A DNA stretch of 64,000 nucleotides from Cytobacillus sp. NJ13. GTDB taxonomy: Bacteria > Bacillota > Bacilli > Bacillales > Cytobacillaceae. The position numbers were made by a program, and so were the translations under genes. A model generated the notes under the pieces. That model was not told where the DNA came from and did no database searches. It worked only from the letters and a program-made list of their open reading frames with translations. The DNA lies in contig JAUCFP010000006.1 of assembly GCA_030348385.1 (NCBI GenBank), positions 2,232,001 through 2,296,000 on the forward strand. The letters are read 5' to 3'. This document shows, in pieces, positions 26,281-33,440 of this stretch (its first letter is position 1; each line of letters opens with the position of its first letter).

Positions 26281-28034
26281 GAAAGCACCTCCTCTTCCTC
26301 AGAGACTTGAGTTTGCTGCCTCAAAAACTGTTCCTTGTACCACCCGTCTGCAGCCATTAAGTCCTCATGAGTGCCTTCTTCTGCAATTCTGCCTTCATCA
26401 AGGACAATAATATGCCCGGCGTGCTGGACAGCTGACATCCTGTGTGTTGTAATAATTGTAGTTTTACCCTTGCGCTCAGCCCGGATATTTTCGATGATCT
26501 TTTTTTCCGTTTTGGCATCAATGGCTGAAAGTGAGTCATCAAGGATCAGAATTTCCGGATCCTTCACTAGTGCACGTGCAATAGAAATCCGCTGTTTTTG
26601 TCCTCCTGATAAGGCCACTCCCTTTTCACCGACCAGTGTTTCAAGCCCTTCAGGCAGCAGTTCAAGGTCTTTGCGGAAAGCTGCCAAATCAATTGCTTTT
26701 TGCATATCTTCTTCAGCCGCTTCCTCTTTTCCAAAAAGGATGTTTTCCCGAACAGTTCTGGAGAAAAGAACATGATCCTGTGGAACATAACCGATCCATC
26801 CCCTCGTTCTTTCAAGCTCCTGTTCTTCGATCGGAACATCTGCAATTGCAAGCTTCCCGGTGCCTGATGGATATTCTCTTAATAGCTGCTTTATAAAAGT
26901 GGTCTTCCCGCTTCCTGTTTTCCCTACAATCCCCAGCGTTTCCCCGCGTTCGATATGCAGCTTAATCCCTTTGAGGTTGGCTGTTTTTGAGGAAGGATAT
27001 TGGAAATGAACATCCTTAAAGGTAACACTGGCAGGAGTTTCAACGATAGACGGGTTTTCAGGATTCTTAATATCCTGCTTAGCGGACAATGTTTCCTGTA
27101 CCCGATCAAGGGAGGCATTTCCCCTTTGCATAACATTAATTAATTCTCCAATAGCAAACATCGGCCAAATCAGCATGCCCAAATACACATTAAATGACAC
27201 GAGCTGGCCCAGAGTGATGGTTTGATGGAAAACAAGATAAGCACCGTATCCCAGTCCTATAAGATAGCTTAAGCCCACAATCACTTTTATGGTTGGCTCA
27301 AAAAGAGAATCAATTTTGGCCACTTCAATGTTTTTGTTATAAACATCTTCAGTGAGCTCATGGAAGCGCTGCTGATCCGCTCTTTCCTGCACATAAGCCC
27401 GCACCACCCGAACTCCTGAAACTGATTCAAGAACTCGGTCATTGAGTTCCCCGAAGGCATCCTGTGCACTCATAAACCGTGTATGAATCTTCTTCCCGTA
27501 AATTTTTATCAGATAAGCCATGATAGGCAGTGGCAATATTGCTGCAAAGGTTAGTTTCCAGCTAACCAGAAATCCCATTGTAAATAATATCGTCAGCATA
27601 AATACGCTGGAATCAACCAGTGTCAATATTCCGAATCCGGCTGTAACCGAAATAGCTTTTAAATCATTTGTAGCCCTGGCCATTAAATCACCGGTCCGGT
27701 TTTTCTCAAAAAATGTTGGGGTCATTTTCAATAGGTGTCCCATAAACTGTGAACGCAGTTTCCTTTCTACCAAAAATGCCCCTCCGAAGAGCTGATACAT
27801 CCAGATATAAGTTATTGCATAGGACACGATTGTGATGATTGCCAATAAACCAAGGTATTCCATTATTTTAGCACTGCTCATTTCACCCAGATGGATATCA
27901 TCAATTGCCATTCCTACAAGCCTTGGAGGCATTACATCAAGGATTCCGACAATGATCAGCAGAGTAATGGCAATTGTGTACCTTTTCCAGTTTTCTTTAA
28001 AGAACCAGCTTAATTTTCCTAAAATTGAAAACAA
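26277..28034 (-). CDS. bmrC: ABC exporter subunit YheI/BmrC-like
   Basis: A 585-residue half-transporter with six membrane helices and an ATPase domain: Walker A GKTGSGKTT near residue 370, signature LSGGQKQ, Walker B ILILDDSLSAID. The catalytic Glu after Walker B is Asp (DDS), so this half likely carries the degenerate ATPase site, as in BmrC and other heterodimeric exporters. The start is TTG at 28032-28034, six to eight bases after AAAGGGGAG. Expression is probably set by the leader peptide and attenuator upstream. Confidence 0.9.
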   Translation of the reverse strand: MFSILGKLSWFFKENWKRYTIAITLLIIVGILDVMPPRLVGMAIDDIHLGEMSSAKIMEYLGLLAIITIVSYAITYIWMYQLFGGAFLVERKLRSQFMGHLLKMTPTFFEKNRTGDLMARATNDLKAISVTAGFGILTLVDSSVFMLTILFTMGFLVSWKLTFAAILPLPIMAYLIKIYGKKIHTRFMSAQDAFGELNDRVLESVSGVRVVRAYVQERADQQRFHELTEDVYNKNIEVAKIDSLFEPTIKVIVGLSYLIGLGYGAYLVFHQTITLGQLVSFNVYLGMLIWPMFAIGELINVMQRGNASLDRVQETLSAKQDIKNPENPSIVETPASVTFKDVHFQYPSSKTANLKGIKLHIERGETLGIVGKTGSGKTTFIKQLLREYPSGTGKLAIADVPIEEQELERTRGWIGYVPQDHVLFSRTVRENILFGKEEAAEEDMQKAIDLAAFRKDLELLPEGLETLVGEKGVALSGGQKQRISIARALVKDPEILILDDSLSAIDAKTEKKIIENIRAERKGKTTIITTHRMSAVQHAGHIIVLDEGRIAEEGTHEDLMAADGWYKEQFLRQQTQVSEEEEVLS

Positions 28035-28072
28035 CGGTCTCTCCCCTTTCCCGCATGAAGCTCAAGTTTTAA

Positions 28073-28108
28073 TCAAGAGCTTTCATACTTAAACAGCAGC
28101 AAATCCAT
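28073..28108 (-). CDS. Tiny ORF of 11 codons between leader and bmrC
   Basis: ATG at 28106-28108 follows TGGAGGATAG, which is also the end of the preceding 19-codon ORF, so the two would be translationally coupled. The peptide is MDLLLFKYESS. It may be a translated uORF without a stable product. Confidence 0.35.
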   Translation of the reverse strand: MDLLLFKYESS

Positions 28109-28110
28109 AA

Positions 28111-28170
28111 CTATCCTCCATCAAGATCTTCCGGCAAAATTGTTTTTCTTTTCATCCTTAAAACATTCAT
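28111..28170 (-). CDS. Small ORF of 19 codons between attenuator and bmrC
   Basis: ATG at 28168-28170 follows AAGGGAGG at the right distance. The peptide is MNVLRMKRKTILPEDLDGG, basic at the start and acidic at the end. It lies after the attenuator terminator and before bmrC. It may couple translation into the operon rather than make a stable protein. Confidence 0.4.
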   Translation of the reverse strand: MNVLRMKRKTILPEDLDGG

Positions 28171-28289
28171 AAAATTATCCTCCCTTTTTTGTATTGCTGC
28201 CGAAAACAGCCGCTAAATAAAAGCGTAAATATATGGAAACAGGATATACCTGCAATTCCTATTGGAACTTCTGTATAATCGGACAAAAA

Positions 28290-28318
28290 AAGACATACCG
28301 CGGCATGCGATATGTCTT
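28290..28318 (-). terminator. Attenuator terminator in the bmrC leader
   Basis: AAGACATA pairs with TATGTCTT, with a further partial inner pairing, and is followed by seven Ts. It stands between the leader peptide ORF and bmrC, so read-through must be controlled. Confidence 0.8.
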
Positions 28319-28327
28319 AATAGACAA

Positions 28328-28362
28328 AGGAGCACACGTCACAAAACGTAACCTGTGCTCCT
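28328..28362 (-). promoter_or_regulatory. Anti-terminator/regulatory hairpin of the bmrC leader
   Basis: AGGAGCACAGGTTAC pairs with GTGACGTGTGCTCCT: fifteen positions with one mismatch and one wobble. The left arm contains AGGTTAC, which is also complementary to GTAACCT inside the leader peptide gene, so a competing fold is possible. Confidence 0.6.
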
Positions 28363-28386
28363 ACAAAATGTACAGGCAGATCCTGT

Positions 28387-28467
28387 TTACATTTTTATAT
28401 ACTTTAAAGGAGAGGTTACAGATTTTCTTTTTTGAGTTGTTTTTAGATGATGATGAATTAAGATCAT
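28387..28467 (-). CDS. Leader peptide of the bmrCD operon (BmrB-like position)
   Basis: A 26-codon ORF, first after the promoter. AAAAGGAGGGTTAC precedes ATG at 28465-28467. The peptide starts MILIHHHLKTTQKRKSV and ends KYIKM, with three His codons early and a basic middle. In B. subtilis bmrCD is controlled by ribosome-mediated attenuation through the leader gene bmrB; this ORF sits in the same place but its sequence is not recognisably the same. Its own SD (28471-28483) can pair with codons 17-21 (28406-28419). Confidence 0.65.
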   Translation of the reverse strand: MILIHHHLKTTQKRKSVTSPLKYIKM

Positions 28468-28504
28468 TTTGTAACCCTCCTTTTCATTTTTTTCCATATT
28501 GGTA

Positions 28505-28533
28505 AGATTATCACCGCTCACCCCAAAAGTCAA
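28505..28533 (-). promoter_or_regulatory. Sigma-A-type promoter of the bmrCD operon
   Basis: TTGACT and TAATCT are spaced by 17 bases, upstream of the leader peptide. Transcription would start near 28498, about 30 bases before the leader ORF. Confidence 0.55.
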
Positions 28534-28578
28534 TCCACCTTTTTCCTATTCTTTAAAATTTTCTGTCATCAGATCATT

Positions 28579-28604
28579 TAAAAAAGGATCCTCTGGGATC
28601 CTTT
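28579..28604 (-). terminator. Terminator overlapping the hydrolase stop
   Basis: On the minus strand AAAGGATCC pairs with GGATCCTTT around a 4-base loop, followed by a T-run. It overlaps the last codon of the alpha/beta hydrolase gene. Confidence 0.8.
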
Positions 28605-29391
28605 ATGAAGCCAATCTTCTTTTTTGCCTTCTGATGAAATCGATAGTTATCTGGTTAAAGGCATCAGGTTTATCAATGTTGCATACATGCCCTGCACCTG
28701 TAATGACTTTGACTGTAGCTGTTTTTGCTTTTTGGGCAATGCTTTTTACAGACTTAATAAACAAGTGGTCTTCCTGCCCCATGATGAAAAGGGTAGGGAT
28801 GTGGGATATGGTTGTCTGGATTTTTCCAAGGTACGGATTGACTGACTTTGTTAAGGACAGCCAGTTGATGAATTCTTTTTGGCACATTTTTGCTGCCTGC
28901 TTTACAAAGGCATGTCTTGATTCAAGATGATTTCTTTTTGGCATGATGATCCAGGCAAAAAGCTGATAAAGAAGCATATATGGCAGCATATACTTAGTCA
29001 AATTGGCGATGGCTATCAAAAATCTTGTACGCCAGTTCAATTCTGTAATGGCTCCGCCTAAAATCATGGAAGCCACTCTTTCCGGATGATCCTGCGCAAT
29101 TGTCTGAATCACTATTGTCCCCAGCGAGATTCCAACAAAGTGGGACTCTGTAATATGGAGATGATCGAGCACCTCAACTATTTCCTGAGATACTTCTGAA
29201 AAATGATCTCCTTCTTCCCAGGTACCTCTTCCAGATTGACCATGTCCGCGCAAATCTACCAGCAGAACATTGAAATGCTTTTTGTACTCTCTCATTTGTT
29301 TAAACCAAATTGCAGAGCTGCCCCCTGCACCATGAACAAAGGTAACCCATGGCAATGATTCATCTTTCACATACGTACGGTAATATAGCAT
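28603..29391 (-). CDS. Alpha/beta hydrolase
   Basis: A 262-residue alpha/beta-fold hydrolase. HGAGGSSAIW near residue 20 is the oxyanion loop, GISLG near residue 90 holds the nucleophilic serine, GQEDHLF supplies the acid, and GAGHVCNID the catalytic His. These enzymes hydrolyse esters or C-C or C-O bonds; the substrate is unknown. The frame opens at 29409, but the ATG at 29391 follows TTGGAG at a normal distance. It stands alone, with its own terminator. Confidence 0.85.
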   Translation of the reverse strand: MLYYRTYVKDESLPWVTFVHGAGGSSAIWFKQMREYKKHFNVLLVDLRGHGQSGRGTWEEGDHFSEVSQEIVEVLDHLHITESHFVGISLGTIVIQTIAQDHPERVASMILGGAITELNWRTRFLIAIANLTKYMLPYMLLYQLFAWIIMPKRNHLESRHAFVKQAAKMCQKEFINWLSLTKSVNPYLGKIQTTISHIPTLFIMGQEDHLFIKSVKSIAQKAKTATVKVITGAGHVCNIDKPDAFNQITIDFIRRQKRRLAS

Positions 29392-29594
29392 ATAAACTCC
29401 AATCCACATTCAAGTGTCATTTTCATAGTGTTGTTTTTTAAAGAAGTTTCACTCTATTGTAAAGGATTTCAGTGTAAATTGCTTTTAAAATCACAAAAAA
29501 ATCACTAGTTTCTTTTCAAGTATTTTCTGCCAAATATTTACCTGCAAATCTTTCCCTATTTATCACAAAAAAAAACCAGTCATATCTATCAAAA

Positions 29595-29627
29595 TAAAAA
29601 AACCAGCTAAAGTGTCAGCTGGCTTTT
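29595..29627 (-). terminator. Terminator of the sigY operon
   Basis: CCAGCT pairs with AGCTGG (plus outer pairs) and is followed by a T-run on the minus strand, just downstream of the YbjQ-type gene. Confidence 0.75.
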
Positions 29628-29633
29628 CTCCTG

Positions 29634-29951
29634 TTATTCTTCAATTATAGCTGCGGTTCCGTATGCAATGATCTCTGCAGCATTCTGCATAACAGCTGAT
29701 GTCTGCAGCCGCATTCCAATAATTGCGTTGGCCCCTTTTTCCCTAGCATCTTCAACCATTCTGCCTATTGCCTTCTGTCTTGCTTCATCCATCATTTCCG
29801 TATATTCGCCAATTTCTCCGCCAACAATTGTTTTCAATCCTGCAAGGATATCTTTACCTATATGTTTTGTCTGTACTGTACTTCCTCTTACAAAACCTTT
29901 AATTTCTTTAATCTCTTTCCCTGGTATCGCATCAGTAGTCACGATAATCAT
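29634..29951 (-). CDS. YbjQ/UPF0145 family protein
   Basis: A 105-residue protein of the YbjQ family (putative heavy-metal-binding domain, forms pentamers in known structures). The pattern is VTTDAIPGKEIKEIKGFVRG, then REKGANAIIGMRLQTSAV and AYGTAAII. Function is not established. The ATG follows GAGGAGGAAC. It overlaps the yxlE-like gene by 20 bases, so it belongs to the sigma-Y operon here; in B. subtilis the ABC genes yxlF and yxlG occupy this position. Confidence 0.85.
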   Translation of the reverse strand: MIIVTTDAIPGKEIKEIKGFVRGSTVQTKHIGKDILAGLKTIVGGEIGEYTEMMDEARQKAIGRMVEDAREKGANAIIGMRLQTSAVMQNAAEIIAYGTAAIIEE

Positions 29952-30135
29952 TTTGTTCCTCCTCCTCTTTTTCTTTTTTTCTCTCAGCTATCAGCACAAT
30001 AAATATCGCGAAAATCATTAAAGCATATAAAATATAAAACATAATCGCTGCCTTAATATTAATGAACAGCATCGCGATTCCAAGCAGCTGGCCGCCAGTG
30101 GCTGTAAGCAGCAGCATCTGTTTTAACTTTTTCAT
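29932..30135 (-). CDS. yxlE: YxlE-like small membrane protein
   Basis: A 67-residue protein with two membrane helices (QMLLLTATGGQLLGIAMLF and AIMFYILYALMIFAIFIVLI) and a charged, Glu-rich cytoplasmic tail. It corresponds in size and place to YxlE, which takes part with YxlC and YxlD in holding sigma-Y inactive. The ATG at 30135 has GAGGG at 8 bases; a TTG 15 bases further upstream lacks a site. Lies 15 bases after yxlD. Confidence 0.65.
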   Translation of the reverse strand: MKKLKQMLLLTATGGQLLGIAMLFINIKAAIMFYILYALMIFAIFIVLIAERKKEKEEEEQNDYRDY

Positions 30136-30150
30136 CCTTCCATCCCTCAA

Positions 30151-30351
30151 TTAGTCTTTTTTCTGCCAAATCTTTCTGACGAAAATCAAGTAAAACAGCG
30201 TCGGCATTGGCGCCTGAATTAAACCGATAATTCCCCATAGCCAATAATTGTGGCCATGCTTTCTTGCATCCAGGAATAGGAAGGTACTCTGTGCAATTAG
30301 GATGACCCCCACGACAATCAGTAAAGGAAGGGAAATTTCTTCGCTGCTCAT
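30151..30351 (-). CDS. yxlD: YxlD-like small membrane protein
   Basis: A 66-residue protein with two membrane helices, the second in the segment WLWGIIGLIQAPMPTLFYLI, and a FLDARKHGHNYW loop. The pattern resembles YxlD, a negative regulator of sigma-Y in B. subtilis that acts together with YxlC or YxlE. Its start overlaps the end of the yxlC-like gene by 4 bases (ATGA-type overlap), so translation is coupled. Confidence 0.7.
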   Translation of the reverse strand: MSSEEISLPLLIVVGVILIAQSTFLFLDARKHGHNYWLWGIIGLIQAPMPTLFYLIFVRKIWQKKD

Positions 30352-30698
30352 GTGCCATTCACCTGCTTAACAAAGCTGACTGTACTATAAGCCATAATAA
30401 AAACAGTAACAATTCCCTGCAGAATAAAAAATACAGCTGGAACCTGATACAGCATGAATAATAAAGAAGTTACAATGAGGAGTGCTGCAACAGTGAAGAT
30501 AGCTAAGTCCCTGATCAATTTCCTTTTCATCGACTGTTTTTGCTCTGCAACTAAGTGTTCAAAAAATTGCAGATCAGGTGTATAAACCGGGACATTTTCT
30601 TCCAGCGATTCCAATCCGTCTTCTATCTTCTTTACCGCAGCCAGAAAATTCTCATCTTGATGATCGTGTTCGAGCTGCAGTACTTTCCTGTTCGCCAT
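30348..30698 (-). CDS. yxlC: YxlC-like anti-sigma-Y protein
   Basis: A 116-residue protein with a hydrophilic N-terminal half and two membrane helices in the C-terminal half (about residues 62-82 and 86-108). It has the layout expected of YxlC, the membrane partner that restrains sigma-Y. The gene overlaps the end of sigY by 47 bases. GAGAGGAG lies upstream of the ATG at 30696-30698. The identification rests on size, topology and position. Confidence 0.72.
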   Translation of the reverse strand: MANRKVLQLEHDHQDENFLAAVKKIEDGLESLEENVPVYTPDLQFFEHLVAEQKQSMKRKLIRDLAIFTVAALLIVTSLLFMLYQVPAVFFILQGIVTVFIMAYSTVSFVKQVNGT

Positions 30699-31215
30699 GA
30701 AGCTTCAACTCCTCTCTTACAGACATGATTCCATTGTGCACTCTGGATTTGACAGTGCCAGAAGATATCTTCATCATTTCTCCTATTTCCTCATATGAAT
30801 AGCCATAATAATGTTTAAGTACGATAGGTATCCTCATCTCGTCTTTTAGTTTTCCCAATGCCGATAAAGCATCATTCCATTCTTCATTTCGGCTTTCAAG
30901 ATGCCACTTCATGCGTCTGGATATTTCTTCCTCTACTTTCCAGTTCCTCTCTCTTTTCGACTTTCGCTTCTGATCAATATACAAATTCGTCGCAATAGTT
31001 ATCAGCCAGGAGGAAAATTTTGATTTGCCATTAAACAGGCCGATTTTTTCAACACATTTGGCCATAGTTTCCTGAGCAAGCTCTTCAGCTGCATCAGGAT
31101 TCATGGTGATTTTGATTAAGTATTTAACCAGAAAGGGATAGTTATTTTTAAAAAGCATGGCAAAAGCGAGCTGATCTCCTCGTTTGGCGCTTATTATAAG
31201 GTCTTTCTCCTCCAT
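30652..31215 (-). CDS. sigY: ECF sigma factor, SigY-like
   Basis: A roughly 187-residue ECF-family sigma factor. Region 2 spans about residues 15-80 (LVKYLIKITMNPDAAEELAQE with the DxAEDL-type core) and region 4 about 115-170 (LKHYYGYSYEEIGEMMKISSGTVKSRVHNG). The first Met of the open frame at 31242 is possible, but the ATG at 31215 is better placed. The neighbouring genes (yxlC, yxlD, yxlE) identify it as sigma-Y. An ECF-type promoter, TGAACG-15-CGTC, lies upstream and would make it autoregulated. Confidence 0.82.
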   Translation of the reverse strand: MEEKDLIISAKRGDQLAFAMLFKNNYPFLVKYLIKITMNPDAAEELAQETMAKCVEKIGLFNGKSKFSSWLITIATNLYIDQKRKSKRERNWKVEEEISRRMKWHLESRNEEWNDALSALGKLKDEMRIPIVLKHYYGYSYEEIGEMMKISSGTVKSRVHNGIMSVREELKLHGEQESTAARTRSSR

Positions 31216-31272
31216 CAGCTTCTTTCCTCTCTTCCCTATCATCCCATTGTTAACTGTTTATTTCACTCATTA

Positions 31273-31297
31273 GACGCTCAAGAGATGAAAACGTTCA
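31273..31297 (-). promoter_or_regulatory. Probable sigma-Y autoregulatory promoter
   Basis: On the minus strand TGAACG and CGTC are spaced by 15 bases. This is the form reported for the autoregulatory sigma-Y promoter, and it lies about 55 bases upstream of the sigY start. Confidence 0.7.
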
Positions 31298-31324
31298 TAA
31301 TTTATTTTAAAATTTTTTTATACA

Positions 31325-31352
31325 TAAAAAGCCCCTATAATAGGGACTTTTA
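31325..31352 (-). terminator. Terminator after the MFS gene
   Basis: AAAGTCCCTA pairs with TAGGGGCTTT with a wobble and is followed by a T-run on the minus strand. Confidence 0.75.
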
Positions 31353-31365
31353 GTCTTTTATTACA

Positions 31366-32652
31366 TTATACTGCACCAGTTCGCTCCAAAGAATGTGCTT
31401 CACTGCCTTTTTCTGACTTTTTCGTTAATCCTGGAAGGACAAGGCTGTAAAAAACACCCACAAGTGCTAAACAGCCCCCTACCATCCAATAAAGCATTTC
31501 TACTTTAAGGAGTCCAGGAAAGCTGACAGCAATGAATCCGAGTGTTAATGATTGAGAAAGCATCATCAGCGGACTAATCCATCCCTGTACCCTTCCCATC
31601 ATTTTCGGATCAACAATGCTTGGCATCCAGCCGCCAATGGCAATGTTCACTAAAGGAAGGCCAAATGCTGCAGCAAATAATAAAGAAAGGAAAATGAACG
31701 TGTTTTCTGCAAAAGAGGCAGCAATGATGAAGCTTCCGGATAATAATAATCCGCCAATGATCAGCTGATAAAGTTTGAATTTTTGAGTAAGCAAAGAGGC
31801 AGCAAAGCTGCCAATCAGAACGCCAATCCCAAAGGTTATGCCGAGCAGGACTGAATATTCCTCATAGGCGTGCGGCTCCAGCTTGTATTTCAGCATAAAA
31901 ATAGGCATTACTGAAAATCCGCCGTTTACCACTCCGAAAACGAAGAAACCAACAAGCAAGGCAGATAATAACTTGTGATGGAGAATATATTTCATTCCAT
32001 GATTAAAGTCCTTAAAGACAAGCGCGATATTTAAGTCTTTCAGCTTATGGCCGCCATTTGGCAGGCGAACTTCTTCGGGGATACGGCAGGATCTGATTAA
32101 TAATGCACTGATGATAAAAGTAAGTGCATCAGTCATAATTGCGCCGTATACTCCCACTGTCCAGTAAACAAAAATGCCAAGGCCATTTCCGAACAGCATG
32201 AAAAGACTCATCACAACCTGGTTAAGGCCTGCGGCAGTGGTATAATCTTCGCTTTTCAATATTCCTTGGATCATTGCATGCTCAGCGGGAAAGAAGAATT
32301 TCTGGATTGCGCTCCTCAGGAACAATACTGCAAATACCAGCGGCATCCAGCCGATGATAACAGTCAGCAAAAGTACAATTGATAATAATGAGCTGATCCA
32401 GTCACAATAATAAGCAATTTTCTGGCGATCCATCCTATCCGCAAACACTCCAACTAAAAAAAATACCGCCAGGGTCGGAACAGAGAACATCAATTCAGTT
32501 AATGTAGCATAAAAAGGCTGTGCCGAGAAACGATCAAGCAAATAAAACATGAATGCAGTTAAGCCAATCGAGCTGCCCATCTGAGAAGTAAAGTTGGCGA
32601 AAAACAATTTCACATAATTGGCATTTTGAAAGATTTCTTTGAATTTTTTCAT
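31366..32652 (-). CDS. MFS exporter, macrolide/drug-efflux type
   Basis: A 428-residue MFS protein with about twelve membrane helices. The cytoplasmic loop FADRMDRQKIAYYCDW after helix 2 is the MFS motif A region. The whole sequence (for example LFFANFTSQMGSSIGLTAFMF) resembles the MefA/YfmO-type drug efflux group. It would export small molecules by proton exchange; the substrate is unknown. TGAGG precedes the ATG. The gene is alone in its transcript and lies beside the sigma-Y operon. Confidence 0.83.
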   Translation of the reverse strand: MKKFKEIFQNANYVKLFFANFTSQMGSSIGLTAFMFYLLDRFSAQPFYATLTELMFSVPTLAVFFLVGVFADRMDRQKIAYYCDWISSLLSIVLLLTVIIGWMPLVFAVLFLRSAIQKFFFPAEHAMIQGILKSEDYTTAAGLNQVVMSLFMLFGNGLGIFVYWTVGVYGAIMTDALTFIISALLIRSCRIPEEVRLPNGGHKLKDLNIALVFKDFNHGMKYILHHKLLSALLVGFFVFGVVNGGFSVMPIFMLKYKLEPHAYEEYSVLLGITFGIGVLIGSFAASLLTQKFKLYQLIIGGLLLSGSFIIAASFAENTFIFLSLLFAAAFGLPLVNIAIGGWMPSIVDPKMMGRVQGWISPLMMLSQSLTLGFIAVSFPGLLKVEMLYWMVGGCLALVGVFYSLVLPGLTKKSEKGSEAHSLERTGAV

Positions 32653-32915
32653 CCGTTTTACCTCAGTTCCCCTGTTTATATCACTAGTTTAATTATAGAC
32701 ACACAATTGATTAAGCGGCTTTTGATGGTTTTTATCTCCTTCTGGAGACTGATGGTGCCTCAACCCCTAAATATAATTGATGAGGTAAAAAAGGTAATTA
32801 TTCACACTTTGATTCAGAATGGTTTACGTTTGCGATCCCCTGGGTAAATCCTTAGTACTACCACATCATTAATCGATTAATATATAAAATACTTTTTCAA
32901 AAGGAGATATTTAAA

Positions 32916-33239
32916 ATGAAAGAAATTATTTCTACTAATGTTTTAGTCCAAAATAGGTTCACAATGAAGAAAATGCTTGAAATTTATCAGGGAGCAAAAC
33001 AGTTTGAAGGCACTACATACCTCTACAGCAAACACAAAGCAGTGGATGCCTCAAACCTGTCTAAATTAGTGTCTTTCCTATTAACGGTGAAGCCGCAAAC
33101 GACCCTAAAGATCATTGTTGAAGGAAATGAAGTTCAGAACCATCTGGAGCACATCAAAGACATGTGCAGCAACCATGTTTCAGTGCTTCACATGTCAGAA
33201 AAACGCTTAATCAACTCAGCTGAAACATTTCAGCTATAA
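32916..33239 (+). CDS. HPr-like protein lacking the phosphorylated His
   Basis: A 107-residue protein with the HPr fold pattern: SKHKAVDASNLSKLVSFLLT corresponds to the region around Ser46 of HPr, and KPQTTLKIIVEGNEVQNHLEHI to the C-terminal strand and helix. The HPr site His15 motif (GIHARPA) is missing; in its place is QNRFTMKKML. So PEP-dependent phosphotransfer is not expected, but a regulatory role like that of Crh is possible. Crh has Gln instead of His15. This is inference from pattern similarity. AAAAGGAG precedes the ATG. Confidence 0.55.
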   Translation: MKEIISTNVLVQNRFTMKKMLEIYQGAKQFEGTTYLYSKHKAVDASNLSKLVSFLLTVKPQTTLKIIVEGNEVQNHLEHIKDMCSNHVSVLHMSEKRLINSAETFQL

Positions 33240-33277
33240 ATGACTATTTTATTGCAAAGTGATTGGAGTGAAGATGG

Positions 33278-33349
33278 ATGATACGTACAATTTTTATGGT
33301 AGTTGGAGCGATTGTGGTAATTGGCGCGATAATCAGCTGGTTATTCTAA
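33278..33349 (+). CDS. Small membrane peptide of 23 residues
   Basis: A short gene with GGAG about 9 bases before the ATG, 23 codons, and a strong terminator 7 bases after its stop. The peptide begins MIRTIFMVVGAIVVIGAI and ends SWLF, so it is one membrane helix with a single Arg near the start. No family is recognised. It lies 40 bases after the HPr-like gene and may share its transcript. The first-frame ATG 6 bases earlier gives a much less credible product. Confidence 0.6.
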   Translation: MIRTIFMVVGAIVVIGAIISWLF

Positions 33350-33355
33350 TAAATC

Positions 33356-33379
33356 AAAAAGGCCTGTTCAGGCCTTTTT
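33356..33379 (+). terminator. Terminator after the 23-residue gene
   Basis: AAAAAGGCCTG pairs with CAGGCCTTTTT around a 2-base loop; A- and T-runs flank the stem on both sides. Confidence 0.9.
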
Positions 33380-33393
33380 ATTTTGATCGAATA

Positions 33394-33425
33394 TAAAAAA
33401 AAGAGTACAGCTCATCACTGTACTC
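33394..33425 (-). terminator. Terminator after the PBP gene
   Basis: GAGTACAG pairs with CTGTACTC around a 7-base loop and is followed by a long T-run on the minus strand. Confidence 0.9.
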
Positions 33426-33440
33426 ATTAAATGAATATTA

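Noticed and set aside
26357..28092. Several long open frames inside the two ABC exporter genes
   Set aside because: All lie antisense or out of frame to strongly conserved transporter domains.
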